Source of the DNA: Gammaproteobacteria bacterium
GTDB lineage: Bacteria > Pseudomonadota > Gammaproteobacteria > SZUA-229
DNA length: 36,821 nt
Direction of reading: 5' to 3'
Assembly (NCBI GenBank): GCA_029881035.1
Contig: JAOUNI010000025.1
Coordinates: forward strand, 1 to 36,821
Position 1 is the stretch's first letter. Each line of letters opens with the position of its first letter. Under the pieces are notes generated by a model that was not told the origin of the DNA, did no database searches, and saw only the letters and a program-made list of their open reading frames with translations. A program made the position numbers and the translations under genes. Below are positions 6,781 to 15,833 of this stretch, piece by piece.

Positions 6781-8696
6781 TTCCTGAACTTGGGTTATTC
6801 GCCCTGATTATCGCGTTTGGTATCGCCATTGTTCAAGGTGTGGTGCCTTTGGTTGGAGCTGCACGCAACGATGCAACTATGATTGCGCTGGCCAGACCCG
6901 CCGCATGGGCGCAGATGCTGTTTGTCAGCATTGCTTATGCGGCACTGACCTATTCTTTTGTGGTGCATGATTTCTCCGTACTCTATGTCTCCCAGCATTC
7001 CAATCTGGTTCAGCCATTAATGTATCGCATTTCGGGCGTCTGGGGTTCGCATGAAGGTTCGATGTTGTTGTGGGCACTGATTCTATCTATATGGACCACA
7101 GCCGTTTCTATATACAGTCGCGGTTTGCCGAACGTATTGATGGCACGCGTGCTGTCGGTGATGGCTCTGATCAGCGTGGGCTTTTATGCCTTCATGCTAT
7201 GGACTTCGAATCCTTTCGAGCGCATTTTTCCAGTACCTGCCGATGGTAATGCGCTCAATCCTCTGTTGCAGGACCCTGGTCTGGCAATGCATCCGCCGAT
7301 GTTATATATGGGTTATGTGGGTTTCTCAGTGGCGTTTGCTTTTGCTGTCGCTGCCTTACTGGGCGGCAAGCTGGATGCAACATGGGCGCGCTGGTCGCGG
7401 CCATGGACGACAGTTGCGTGGAGCTTTCTGACCTTTGGTATTGCACTCGGTAGCTGGTGGGCTTATAACGAACTGGGCTGGGGTGGCTGGTGGTTCTGGG
7501 ATCCGGTAGAAAATGCTTCGTTCATGCCATGGCTGGTTGGTACTGCGCTGATTCATTCTCTGGCCAGTACCGAAAAACGCGGTGTCTTCAAAAGCTGGAC
7601 GGTATTGCTGGCGATCCTGGCTTTCTCGATGAGCTTGCTGGGTACCTTCATTGTGCGCTCCGGTGTACTGGTCTCGGTGCATGCGTTTGCAACCGATCCT
7701 GCGCGCGGTGTATTTATTCTTATTTTCCTGTGTGTTGTTATTGGCAGTTCACTGGCATTATATGCATGGCGTTCGGGGACTGTGGTTTCAACTGGACGCT
7801 TCACCTGGTTCTCCAGGGAAACGGCTTTATTGCTGAATAATATTATTTTGCTGACAGCGACGGCTGCCGTGTTTGTTGGCACCATGTATCCGCTGGTGGT
7901 GGATGCGCTGGGAATCGGCAAAATCTCTGTGGGTCGCCCTTATTTTGACACCATGTTTGCGCTGGTTTCGATCCCTTTAATTCTGTTGTTGGGTATTGGT
8001 CCAGTCATGCGCTGGAAAAATGATAGCTCAGAGCGGATCATAAAATCGCTATCGATTGTTTTTGCTATCTCGTTGTCACTGGGCATTGTCCTGCCGTTTA
8101 TTGTTGATGGTGTTTTGAACATCGCTACGGGTCTGGGTCTGGCCGGTGCGTTGTGGATTGCGATTACCACGGTGCAGATTTTTTATCAGAGAATAAAAGC
8201 CGGCTCACGTATGCCATTGTCTTTCCTCGGTATGATTTTGGCGCATCTGGGCATGGCCGCGTTCGTCGCCGGCGTCACCATGGTGATGACTTACAACCAG
8301 GAGAAGGATGTCAGGCTGGAGCCGGGTTCAACTTATGAGCTGTCCGGTTATGAGTTCAAATTTAACGGCGTAAAAAATGTTACCGGTCCGAACTATGAAG
8401 CTCAGGAAGGTCATCTGGAAGTGTTTGATCAGGGTGAAAAGATTGCCGATTTGCATCCACAGAAGCGCGCTTATTCCGCAATGGGCAACCCTATGCCGAT
8501 GACCGAGGCATCAGTTGATACCAGACTGATGCGAGATTTATACGCTGCCATGGGTGAGCCACTGGGTGATACGGCCTGGAGTTTGCGTTTGTATTACAAG
8601 CCGATGATTAGCTGGATCTGGCTGGGATGTTTAATGATGACGGTGGGTGGTGTCCTTGCTGTCAGTGATCGACGTTATCGACAGAAACGTTCGTAG
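6777..8696 (+). CDS. ccmF: Haem lyase subunit CcmF
   Basis: CcmF is the large integral-membrane core of the cytochrome c haem ligase. The 639-aa protein is full length and has many membrane helices. The WWD motif is present in GWGGWWFWDPVENASFMPW (234-252), together with conserved periplasmic histidines such as H172 (AMHPPMLYMG) and H260. A periplasmic domain lies near the C-terminus before the last helix. The gene starts in the ATGA overlap with ccmE. Confidence 0.96.
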   Translation: MIPELGLFALIIAFGIAIVQGVVPLVGAARNDATMIALARPAAWAQMLFVSIAYAALTYSFVVHDFSVLYVSQHSNLVQPLMYRISGVWGSHEGSMLLWALILSIWTTAVSIYSRGLPNVLMARVLSVMALISVGFYAFMLWTSNPFERIFPVPADGNALNPLLQDPGLAMHPPMLYMGYVGFSVAFAFAVAALLGGKLDATWARWSRPWTTVAWSFLTFGIALGSWWAYNELGWGGWWFWDPVENASFMPWLVGTALIHSLASTEKRGVFKSWTVLLAILAFSMSLLGTFIVRSGVLVSVHAFATDPARGVFILIFLCVVIGSSLALYAWRSGTVVSTGRFTWFSRETALLLNNIILLTATAAVFVGTMYPLVVDALGIGKISVGRPYFDTMFALVSIPLILLLGIGPVMRWKNDSSERIIKSLSIVFAISLSLGIVLPFIVDGVLNIATGLGLAGALWIAITTVQIFYQRIKAGSRMPLSFLGMILAHLGMAAFVAGVTMVMTYNQEKDVRLEPGSTYELSGYEFKFNGVKNVTGPNYEAQEGHLEVFDQGEKIADLHPQKRAYSAMGNPMPMTEASVDTRLMRDLYAAMGEPLGDTAWSLRLYYKPMISWIWLGCLMMTVGGVLAVSDRRYRQKRS

Positions 8697-8713
8697 GTAT
8701 ATAGGTTAAGGCG

Positions 8714-9271
8714 ATGACTGAAATAAAACAGAATAATAAATCCATGTTGCAGCGCTTTATGCCGCTGATTATTTTTACATTACTGGTGGTTTTGCTGGGC
8801 GTTGGTTTAACTTTAAATCCCCGTTTGATTCCTTCACCCCTGATTGGCAAACCGGTGCCGGTATTTGAATTACCTCTGCTAAATAAAGAAGGTGTTTTTA
8901 GTAGTGAGGATTTCAAAGGTCAGATCACCTTGCTGAATGTCTGGGCGAGCTGGTGTTATGCCTGTCGACAGGAACACGAAGTGGTGAAGCAGTTAGCACG
9001 ATCGGGCCTGAATGTCATAGGCTTCAATTATAAAGACAAGAAGGAGGATGCGCAGTTGTGGTTAAGGCAACTGGGCAACCCCTATCAGCTGGTGATGGCC
9101 GATGAGGATGGACGTGCGGCCATGGACTGGGGCGTGTATGGCGCACCCGAAACTTTTTTGATTGATCAGCAGGGTATTATCCGACACAAAGTAATCGGTC
9201 CGGTTTCAGATCAGCAGAATTACGATGAGCTGATAGCGGCGATTAAGAAAATTTCAGGCAGTAATTTATGA
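8714..9271 (+). CDS. ccmG: Thiol:disulfide interchange protein CcmG/DsbE
   Basis: CcmG is a membrane-anchored thioredoxin-like reductant that keeps apocytochrome CXXCH cysteines reduced before haem attachment. The 185-aa protein has one N-terminal helix (about 15-33), a thioredoxin fold with active site WCYAC (C81, C84) and the cis-proline segment GAPETF (143-148) typical of CcmG. The active-site dipeptide Tyr-Ala differs from the Pro-Thr or Val-Pro usually seen. The stop overlaps ccmH by 4 bp. Confidence 0.93.
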   Translation: MTEIKQNNKSMLQRFMPLIIFTLLVVLLGVGLTLNPRLIPSPLIGKPVPVFELPLLNKEGVFSSEDFKGQITLLNVWASWCYACRQEHEVVKQLARSGLNVIGFNYKDKKEDAQLWLRQLGNPYQLVMADEDGRAAMDWGVYGAPETFLIDQQGIIRHKVIGPVSDQQNYDELIAAIKKISGSNL

Positions 9272-9783
9272 AGACTTTATTTGCAATAGTACTACTGGTA
9301 TTCAATGCCGGCGTTCTGGCAGCACCGATGGATAGTTTTGAGTTTGAGTCCGAAGCGCAGGAAAAAATATTTCACAAATTGAGTGAAGAACTACGATGTC
9401 TGGTTTGCCAGAATCAGGCGATTGCCGAATCCAATGCGGACCTGGCGAAAGATTTGCGAACAGAAATACACACCATGCTGCTGGCTGGTAAAAGTGAAGA
9501 GCAGATTAAGGAATTTATGGTTAATCGATACGGTGATTATGTTTTGTATGATCCTCCCTTCAAGCCTATGACATGGTTGCTGTGGATTGGCCCCATAGGT
9601 GTTTTATTTTTAGGACTGCATTACGCGCGGCGTTTTATCTTTCAGCAAAATGCATCGGAAGCACCCGGTGAATTATCTGCAGAAGAAGCTGAGCGTATAC
9701 GAGATCTGCAATCTGAATTAAATCGTTCTGATCAAAGTAATAATAAAGAGACTGGCAATATGAAAAAAGAGAAGCGTTCATGA
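9268..9783 (+). CDS. ccmH: Cytochrome c-type biogenesis protein CcmH (CycL-type)
   Basis: CcmH is a membrane-bound thiol oxidoreductase of the haem ligase complex. The 171-aa protein has a signal peptide (about 1-19), the active motif LRCLVCQNQ with C44 and C47, and a C-terminal membrane helix (about 100-118) followed by a charged tail. It corresponds to the N-terminal half of E. coli CcmH; the TPR half is the separate next gene, ccmI. Overlaps of 4 bp occur on both sides. Confidence 0.94.
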   Translation: MKTLFAIVLLVFNAGVLAAPMDSFEFESEAQEKIFHKLSEELRCLVCQNQAIAESNADLAKDLRTEIHTMLLAGKSEEQIKEFMVNRYGDYVLYDPPFKPMTWLLWIGPIGVLFLGLHYARRFIFQQNASEAPGELSAEEAERIRDLQSELNRSDQSNNKETGNMKKEKRS

Positions 9784-11045
9784 ATATTTCTTTCTGGGGT
9801 GCCATGTTGCTGTTATTGCTGGTGGCTATAGTTATCATGATTTTTCCATTGCTCAGGGTTAGGCCAACGCATTCTCTGGCGTATAAAACCAGTAATATTA
9901 AATTGCATGAAGAAAAACTAAACGAGCTGAATATTGACCTGCAGGAAGATCGTATTGATCAGGCCGCTTATAAACTGGCCAGACAGGAGCTAGATAGAGA
10001 GTTACTGGTCGATACGCCAATGGAGAGCAAGGACAATGCAGCACTGCATTATACGACGGAAGCAAAAAAACATCCGGCATTAGCTTTGGCTATTGCCGTA
10101 TTTCTGCCTGCATTGAGTTTGCTGGTTTATATGCAGCTCGGCATGCATGCTGATAGTCAGCAGGAAATGATTGCAGCAGCCACAGACAAGAATGTACCAT
10201 CAGTGGAAGCTATGGTGGCAAAGCTGGAAAAGTATCTGCAGGAGAACAAGGGCGAGTTTAAAGACTGGGTCATGTTAGGACGATCATATAAATATATGGG
10301 TCGTTATGGTGAAGCAGCGAATGCTTTCATCACCGCAAGTGAGATCGAGCAGAGCCCCCAACTCATGCTGGAGCACGCTGAAGTGCTGGCTCTGATGAAT
10401 GGCCAGAAATTCAATGAGGAAGCTCGCGATTTATCTCTCAGGGCTCTGGCTATGGCACCGGGTGATGTCAATGCATTATGGTTTGCCGGTGTCGCAGAAT
10501 TTCAGTTTGCTCATTACCGTGAAAGTATCGAATATTTATCACAGCTAGCATCGGTGGCCGGGGAAGATGCTGAAATTGATCGTTCTATAAGGATGTATAT
10601 AGAAGAAGCTCGCAAGCAGTTGATCGCCGCGGGTGAATCGGTGGCTGCGATGGATGAGTTATTACCGCCTGTTAAAGCAGCACCGCCTGTAGCAAATTTG
10701 ACCAGTTTGAAGGTTAAGATTGATATCAGTAATGAAGCGAGAGAAAATTTTGCTAGTACCGATATTGTGTTTGTTTATGCCAAAGCTTTAACAGGGCCAA
10801 AGATGCCGTTAGCGGCACAACGGCTGACTTTGGCGGATTTGCCAGCTACAGTGGTGCTGGATGATAGTATGGCCATGGTTGAAGGTATGAATTTAAGCGC
10901 CTTTAAACAGGTAGTTGTTTCAGCGCGAGTGAGTAAAACAGGTACAGCGATTGCGCAAAGCGGTGATTATATCGGAGAGATAGTAGTAGACGATGTCACC
11001 TCGACCAGCGAGCTGAGCATTGGCATTGATAAACGGGTTCCTTAA
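9780..11045 (+). CDS. ccmI: c-type cytochrome biogenesis protein CcmI
   Basis: CcmI is the apocytochrome c chaperone of the ligase complex. The 421-aa protein has two membrane helices (about 4-25 and 100-122), a leucine/charge-rich segment between them, TPR repeats in the periplasmic part (about 150-290), and a C-terminal beta-rich domain. This architecture matches the CcmH/CycH C-terminal family. The start overlaps ccmH by 4 bp, so the operon from ccmA to here has almost no gaps. Confidence 0.92.
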   Translation: MNISFWGAMLLLLLVAIVIMIFPLLRVRPTHSLAYKTSNIKLHEEKLNELNIDLQEDRIDQAAYKLARQELDRELLVDTPMESKDNAALHYTTEAKKHPALALAIAVFLPALSLLVYMQLGMHADSQQEMIAAATDKNVPSVEAMVAKLEKYLQENKGEFKDWVMLGRSYKYMGRYGEAANAFITASEIEQSPQLMLEHAEVLALMNGQKFNEEARDLSLRALAMAPGDVNALWFAGVAEFQFAHYRESIEYLSQLASVAGEDAEIDRSIRMYIEEARKQLIAAGESVAAMDELLPPVKAAPPVANLTSLKVKIDISNEARENFASTDIVFVYAKALTGPKMPLAAQRLTLADLPATVVLDDSMAMVEGMNLSAFKQVVVSARVSKTGTAIAQSGDYIGEIVVDDVTSTSELSIGIDKRVP

Positions 11046-11079
11046 AATAATCAGAATTTTCAGTACGGAGTTGTAACAT

Positions 11080-11712
11080 ATGTTAAAAAAATTGGCTTGC
11101 ATTGGTTTCTTCTTACTTTTGTCGAGTGGTTATGTACAGGCCGTGGAGTACAAAGAGGGTGTTGAATATCAGCGCGTTTCTGATCAGCCTACTGAGTCGA
11201 TAGATAAAGTTGAGGTAATCGAGTTCTTTTGGTATGGCTGTCCGCACTGCTATACATTTGATCCAATACTATCAAAATGGCTGGAGACAAAACCTTCTAA
11301 TGTTGAATTCATTCGTGTGCCTGCGGTGTTCAGGCCTGAGTGGAAAGTGCATGCACGTACCTATTATGCGTTGCAGGCCATGGGTCTGGGTGAAAAGTAT
11401 CATTCAGTCATATTTGATGCTATGCATAAAGACAAGAAGGATATCTATAGTGAAGAGGCGATGATTGATTTCCTGGTTTCAAAAGGCGTGAATGAAGAAG
11501 ACTTCAAGGATGCTTATAATGCTTTTTCTATAGATGGTCAGGTACGAAAAGCTATTCAGAAGGTCAAGGGTTATGCAATCAAGGGAGTGCCTGCTTTGGG
11601 TGTTAATGGTAAGTACCTGGTATCAGGCACCAGCGCCGGCAGTTATGAAAATATGCTCAGAATTGTTGATTTTTTGATTAAAAAAGAAACTACCACAGCA
11701 GCTAAAAAATAG
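11080..11712 (+). CDS. dsbA: Periplasmic disulfide oxidoreductase DsbA
   Basis: The 210-aa product has a Sec signal peptide (cleavage near VQA, 19-21), the DsbA active site CPHC (54-57) and the cis-proline Val-Pro at 170-171 (KGVPAL). DsbA introduces disulfides in exported proteins, including apocytochromes before the Ccm system reduces them, so linkage to the ccm genes makes sense. It lies 34 bp after ccmI with its own ribosome site (ACGGAG). The stop codon is within a perfect hairpin. Confidence 0.94.
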   Translation: MLKKLACIGFFLLLSSGYVQAVEYKEGVEYQRVSDQPTESIDKVEVIEFFWYGCPHCYTFDPILSKWLETKPSNVEFIRVPAVFRPEWKVHARTYYALQAMGLGEKYHSVIFDAMHKDKKDIYSEEAMIDFLVSKGVNEEDFKDAYNAFSIDGQVRKAIQKVKGYAIKGVPALGVNGKYLVSGTSAGSYENMLRIVDFLIKKETTTAAKK

Positions 11713-11720
11713 CTGCTGTG
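11694..11720. other. Perfect inverted repeat across the dsbA stop codon
   Basis: CACAGCAGCTA (11694-11704) and TAGCTGCTGTG (11710-11720) form a perfect 11-bp stem with an A5 loop. The dsbA stop TAG (11710-11712) is part of the stem. There is no T tract on either strand, so it is not a classic intrinsic terminator; it may protect the long ccm-dsbA mRNA from 3' exonucleases. Confidence 0.6.
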
Positions 11721-11730
11721 AGAAATTGGA

Positions 11731-12111
11731 TTAATTAACGGGGTAGACCCACACCCAGAGTTCATCCCGACTGGTGTCATGCCAGGTTGCGCGTATGCGA
11801 GTTTTGATTTCCTTATTTTTAATGGATTGATCAATTTGTTTGTCAGAGATGACATAGGCTTTATCGTTAACCACCCGTTCATTGATGGTTTGAACGCTAC
11901 TAATTTCTACGCCCAGTTGTGCCGCCAGTTTTTCGCGAGCACGTGAAATGGCCAGTTCTTCCTGATAGTGACGACCTTTAACGTGGGTGGCTGAAGATCC
12001 GACGGCGCCCTGTTCAGGGTTATTGATCCAGTCCGGCCTGTCTAGTTTGACAGGCCTGGAACTGCAGGCAGAAATAATAAATAACAGGATAAAAGGTAAT
12101 ATCTTGTACAT
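11731..12111 (-). CDS. LPP20-like small lipoprotein
   Basis: From ATG 12111 the product is 126 aa, with a lipoprotein signal ending in IISAC (C16). After the lipid anchor comes an LPP20-like region: PDWINNP, then a segment with many Ala/Arg residues (ISRAREKLAAQLG) and a beta-rich end WVWVYPVN. The strong site AGAGAGAAG just upstream supports 12111 over the upstream in-frame ATG at 12132. The gene is convergent with dsbA. The same fold type appears in the divergent lipoprotein at 12332. Function is unknown. Confidence 0.72.
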   Translation of the reverse strand: MYKILPFILLFIISACSSRPVKLDRPDWINNPEQGAVGSSATHVKGRHYQEELAISRAREKLAAQLGVEISSVQTINERVVNDKAYVISDKQIDQSIKNKEIKTRIRATWHDTSRDELWVWVYPVN

Positions 12112-12331
12112 AAACTTCTCTCTTATAAACATTAGTTTAAATTAGCCAGAATTATAACAGTGAAATCCCTGATTAACGGGGTTTCTGTGAAGTGATTAAC
12201 AGAGATGTTATTCAGTTTTACTATAGACTTCGACGATAAATTCGATGATAGTAATTGCATACCTAAGTTATCTCGGTTATGTTTATGCAAGAAGAATAAT
12301 GAATATTGATTAAATGATGGAGATCAAAAAA

Positions 12332-12922
12332 ATGAAAGCAAGAAATAGTCTATTTATTGTCGGTGGTGTGGCGCTGTCTGTATTGCTGACAGCCTGTGGT
12401 TCAGAAGAAGTAAAATCAGTGGCCCTGGAGTGCTCCTTCCCAGATTCTCCAACTACAGCGGCACCAGGCTGGGTGTGTGATGAGCCGGTACATGGTATTG
12501 AAGTATACGCAGTGGGTTCTGCCGAGAAAACGGCAGCCGGTGTCGCGTTTGCCAAGAACATGGCCGCCACCGATGCACGTGTGCAAATGGCACAGGCGAT
12601 GAAGGTACATGTAACAAACATGGTTAAGCAATACGCTGAAACCACTGGGGCGGCCAGCAGCGAAACTGTTGATAAGGTGAATACTTCGGTGACCAAGCAA
12701 ATCACTGATCAGATGTTGACAGGCTCAAAGATTTTCAGAAATATCGTTAGTCCAAATGGTGTTATGTATGTACTGGTCGGCATGGATAGCAATATGGCCG
12801 CTAAGGCAACTGAAGAAGCCGTGCGTACCAGCATGAATAATGATAAGGCTCTATGGCAGCAGTTTAAAGCACAAAAAGGGCAGGATGAACTGGCGGCTGC
12901 TATCGCTGCAGGTAGGCAATAA
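12332..12922 (+). CDS. LPP20-like lipoprotein
   Basis: From ATG 12332 the product is 196 aa with a lipobox LLTAC (C22). The periplasmic part contains PGWVCDEP, an Ala-rich segment (AKNMAATDARVQMAQAM), and a helical stretch, the general pattern of LPP20 domains. GGAG at 12319-12322 favours this start over the ATGs at 12314 and 12317. A terminator follows at 12956. Together with 11731-12111 it forms a divergent lipoprotein pair. No enzymatic motif is seen; a structural or accessory envelope role is inferred. Confidence 0.72.
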   Translation: MKARNSLFIVGGVALSVLLTACGSEEVKSVALECSFPDSPTTAAPGWVCDEPVHGIEVYAVGSAEKTAAGVAFAKNMAATDARVQMAQAMKVHVTNMVKQYAETTGAASSETVDKVNTSVTKQITDQMLTGSKIFRNIVSPNGVMYVLVGMDSNMAAKATEEAVRTSMNNDKALWQQFKAQKGQDELAAAIAAGRQ

Positions 12923-12955
12923 AACCTCACATTTATTCATAAAATGCTTATTAAT

Positions 12956-12993
12956 AAAAACCGGTACCTGATTTATTTTAGGTGCCGGTTTTT
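12956..12993 (+). terminator. Intrinsic terminator after the LPP20-like lipoprotein gene
   Basis: AAAAACCGGTACC (12956-12968) pairs with GGTGCCGGTTTTT (12981-12993), with one G-U wobble in the RNA, around a 12-nt loop. The A and T runs on either side allow termination on both strands. Confidence 0.82.
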
Positions 12994-13019
12994 ATATTTA
13001 AGAGGTCTAAAGATTAAAA

Positions 13020-14582
13020 ATGTTCAGGCTAAGTAAACTTTCAGGTATTTTGAGCGGAGTCTTATCCGTGACTATGGTCAGTCAGTTTTCATATGCAGAA
13101 GATGATTTTGCAAAATGGAAACAGCAGACGCAGGATTCATTTCAGGAATACAAAGATAAAAGGGATAAAGAATTTACTGCGTTTTTAGAAATGCATTGGA
13201 AAGAGATGGATTTGTTGAAGGGTATTGAGCTTGATCCAGTGCCTAAGCCTGCTGTTATTCCAGTGGCTCAGAAAATGCCAGTCAAACTACCACCACTGGA
13301 ACCGACGCCAGTAGTTCAAGATCTACCTAAGCCTGTGCCAGATGTTAAGGCACCCGAGGTGCCAGTATCCAGTGTCAATTTACCAACAGCTCCTGAAGAC
13401 AAACCAGAGCCGGTAGTATTAAAACCTGTCACTCCTCTGTCGGTCATTAAACCGGTTTTACCACCACAGTCTTTTGTGGCGCATAAGGGGAGAAAAATGA
13501 TGATTACCTATTTGGGTGGTAGCTATGCTTTTTACTACGATCCAAAGTTAAAAACTAATTTATCTCAACGCATTGATGAAAAAGCTGTTAGTAAATTTTG
13601 GTCGACTATGAGTTTGGCGGACTATGATGATTTAATTGCTCAGGTGGATGAAAAATCAAATATGCTGCAACTTAATGACTGGGCATATGCTTTATTAGTT
13701 CATGAAATCTCAAAGCAACTGTACCCGTCTTCAGAGGCAGGTCAGTCACTATTTACCTGGTTTATGTTGGCTAAAGCGGGTTATCAATCACGTATAGCCT
13801 ACAATGATCGTAATGTCTTTTTATTAGTACCTACCCAACAACCTTTGTATGCAGTGCCTTATTTTACTTTTAATAAAGTGCGTTATTACGCCGTGCGTTT
13901 TGATGGGAATGGTCAGAAATTAGGCCAGGTTTATACCTATGATGGAAATTATCCAGGTGCAGATAAGCCGCTAAATATGCAAATGAATAATGAGGCGCTA
14001 GTTAACGGACGGCCAGTACGCAGAGATTTGTCGTTTGAGTTTGAAGGTAGGCGTTATGTAATTCGAGCTATTTATGATAATGAGCGTATAAGGTTTATGG
14101 AAACTTATCCGCAGCTTGATCTGGAATGGTATTTCAAGGGTAGAGTGAGTAATCTAGCATCAACACCTTTGCAGCAGCAGTTGAGTGATTACATGAGAGG
14201 CATGGATGAGCAGAAAGCCGTCAACTTTTTACTTAGATTTGTGCAAACATCTTTGCGTTATAAAACGGATGAAGTTCAGTTTGGTAAAGAAAATTATCTT
14301 TTCCCGGAAGAAACGCTTTATTATCCGTATTCCGATTGTGAAGATCGCTCAATTCTTTTTGCCTGGTTAGTACATAGCTTGTTAGGTATGGATGTTATAG
14401 GGCTGGATTATCCTGGCCACGTTGCAACGGCTGTTTTGTTTAGAGGTAGTATGGTGGGTGATGCGATTGTGCATAATGGAAAACGCTATACTGTTGCAGA
14501 CCCTACCTATATAAATGCATCTGCTGGTATGACTATGCCGGATTTTAAAAATACAAAACCCGGGGTAATAACGATACGCTAA
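13020..14582 (+). CDS. Secreted transglutaminase-like protein with proline-rich linker
   Basis: The 520-aa product has a signal peptide (cleavage near SYA, 24-26), then a charged, probably coiled-coil segment FAKWKQQTQDSFQEYKDKRD (30-49) that recalls the N-terminal region of MltC-like proteins. A proline/valine-rich linker spans about 72-150. The C-terminal domain has a papain-like transglutaminase core with a plausible triad: C440 in YSDCEDRS, H467 in GHVATAV and D494 in VADPTY. Such domains may be proteases or amide-bond enzymes; the substrate is unknown. The domain and linker suggest it works in the periplasm, reaching the wall or outer membrane. It follows the LPP20 lipoprotein gene, separated by a terminator. 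Confidence 0.68.
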   Translation: MFRLSKLSGILSGVLSVTMVSQFSYAEDDFAKWKQQTQDSFQEYKDKRDKEFTAFLEMHWKEMDLLKGIELDPVPKPAVIPVAQKMPVKLPPLEPTPVVQDLPKPVPDVKAPEVPVSSVNLPTAPEDKPEPVVLKPVTPLSVIKPVLPPQSFVAHKGRKMMITYLGGSYAFYYDPKLKTNLSQRIDEKAVSKFWSTMSLADYDDLIAQVDEKSNMLQLNDWAYALLVHEISKQLYPSSEAGQSLFTWFMLAKAGYQSRIAYNDRNVFLLVPTQQPLYAVPYFTFNKVRYYAVRFDGNGQKLGQVYTYDGNYPGADKPLNMQMNNEALVNGRPVRRDLSFEFEGRRYVIRAIYDNERIRFMETYPQLDLEWYFKGRVSNLASTPLQQQLSDYMRGMDEQKAVNFLLRFVQTSLRYKTDEVQFGKENYLFPEETLYYPYSDCEDRSILFAWLVHSLLGMDVIGLDYPGHVATAVLFRGSMVGDAIVHNGKRYTVADPTYINASAGMTMPDFKNTKPGVITIR

Positions 14583-14611
14583 TGTTTGCAAAAATAACCA
14601 TTTTCGTAAAA

Positions 14612-14640
14612 ATAAAAACCTGCGCTCTGCAGGTTTTTAT
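14612..14640 (+). terminator. Intrinsic terminator after the transglutaminase-like gene
   Basis: ATAAAAACCTGC (14612-14623) pairs with GCAGGTTTTTAT (14629-14640) with a 5-nt loop. The A/T flanks make it likely to act in both directions. Confidence 0.85.
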
Positions 14641-14666
14641 TTAAACAGAGTAGCTTATAAAATTAG

Positions 14667-15650
14667 ATGTCCTGGTCAATTCTTAAAAATAGTGCGTATT
14701 TAATACTACTGGTAATGGCCATTTTTGTCAGTGGAAAAAGTGTTTCAGCTGAAAATCAGGAAAATGAAAAACCGCATGTGGAAGACAAAACTAATGTTTG
14801 TGAGAACTTGAGAGGGGAAGGGGATGGCTGGATTGATTCGGTCCATACATTTTTAAGTGTAGAATTTTGTCAGCCTTCGGTCTGGTTTGATTCATTTTTT
14901 TCGGATAAACGAGTTGATGAAGAAGAGCGTGCAGGCACGCACGTACGTTGGCAGAATGATTATGTTCTGACCAAGGGAGGGGTTTGGACATATACTTCTA
15001 ATATACATGCGAGTTTTAAATTACCTAAAACTAAAAAAAGTATTCATATTATTTTTGAGGGTGAGGAAGAGGAGAACTTGAGCGATGTTGTTCCAGTAAA
15101 TCAGGATCAGGCCAAAGGTGACCTTGGGTTATTATATGCAATTACAAAATCTGACAGAGTTAATTTCAGTATCAGATTAAAACTTTCTCCTAGTATGCTT
15201 GTGCGCTATCGTTATACATGGCCGGTAACGGAGTCTTTTACTACACGATTTACTCATGAGATATATCAGCGAGATGATGCTGATAATACGGTTTCGAGAA
15301 TAGATTTTGAGAAAAAAATTTCGGATATATTTTTATTGCGTCAAAGTAATTCATTAACACATTCAGAAATTTTTGAAGGTGAGAAATGGAACAGCAGTTT
15401 GGTGTTATATCAATATTTAACGGAGAAAAGTGCACTATCTTATGAGAGCAGCACGACAAGGTTAACTGAGCCCAGCAACTATGTGCAAAACTCACGTATA
15501 GGTGTGCGTTATCGCAGGAATGCCTATCGTAAATGGTTGTTTTATGAAATAGCGCCGGCAGTAAACTGGGATAGGGTATTTATAACGGATGAGCGTAAAG
15601 CTGCCTGGGAGATATTATTTAGGCTAGAAGTGAATTTCACAAATTTGTAA
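14667..15650 (+). CDS. Putative outer-membrane beta-barrel protein, unknown function
   Basis: I do not recognise a named family. The 327-aa product has a signal peptide ending near VSA (26-28). Alternating hydrophobic/polar segments rich in aromatic residues (for example RVNFSIRLKLSPSMLVRYRY, 168-187) recur to the end, as in outer-membrane barrels, although the last residue is Leu rather than Phe. Two cysteines (C45 and C68) near the N-terminus could form a disulfide. It is the last gene of a cluster with two lipoproteins and a transglutaminase-like enzyme, suggesting a shared outer-envelope role. Confidence 0.55.
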   Translation: MSWSILKNSAYLILLVMAIFVSGKSVSAENQENEKPHVEDKTNVCENLRGEGDGWIDSVHTFLSVEFCQPSVWFDSFFSDKRVDEEERAGTHVRWQNDYVLTKGGVWTYTSNIHASFKLPKTKKSIHIIFEGEEEENLSDVVPVNQDQAKGDLGLLYAITKSDRVNFSIRLKLSPSMLVRYRYTWPVTESFTTRFTHEIYQRDDADNTVSRIDFEKKISDIFLLRQSNSLTHSEIFEGEKWNSSLVLYQYLTEKSALSYESSTTRLTEPSNYVQNSRIGVRYRRNAYRKWLFYEIAPAVNWDRVFITDERKAAWEILFRLEVNFTNL

Positions 15651-15800
15651 TTTGAAAATGTGGCAGGAAATAAGGGAGTCCTGAGTGGAGAATTGCGTAC
15701 CTACAAGTGCCCAGCCTTCCGGGTCATCATCAAAACACGATGATGTTCCAGACAAACTGGTCGAACGAGTGGTTTTCATCATGTCACCCGGCACATCATC

Positions 15801-15820
15801 AAAAAAAATCGCTTGAGGCG
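15801..15820 (-). terminator. Weak U-rich 3' end for tRNA-Arg
   Basis: Downstream of the tRNA on the minus strand a short CGC-CTCAA-GCG hairpin is followed by a run of eight T residues (15808-15801). The stem is only 3 bp, so termination here is possible but not sure. Confidence 0.35.
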
Positions 15821-15833
15821 GGTTTGTGTTTAA

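Noticed and set aside
12162-12185. 8-bp hairpin GAAATCCC/GGGGTTTC as a terminator
   Set aside because: No T tract follows on either strand and it lies upstream of, not after, both flanking genes.
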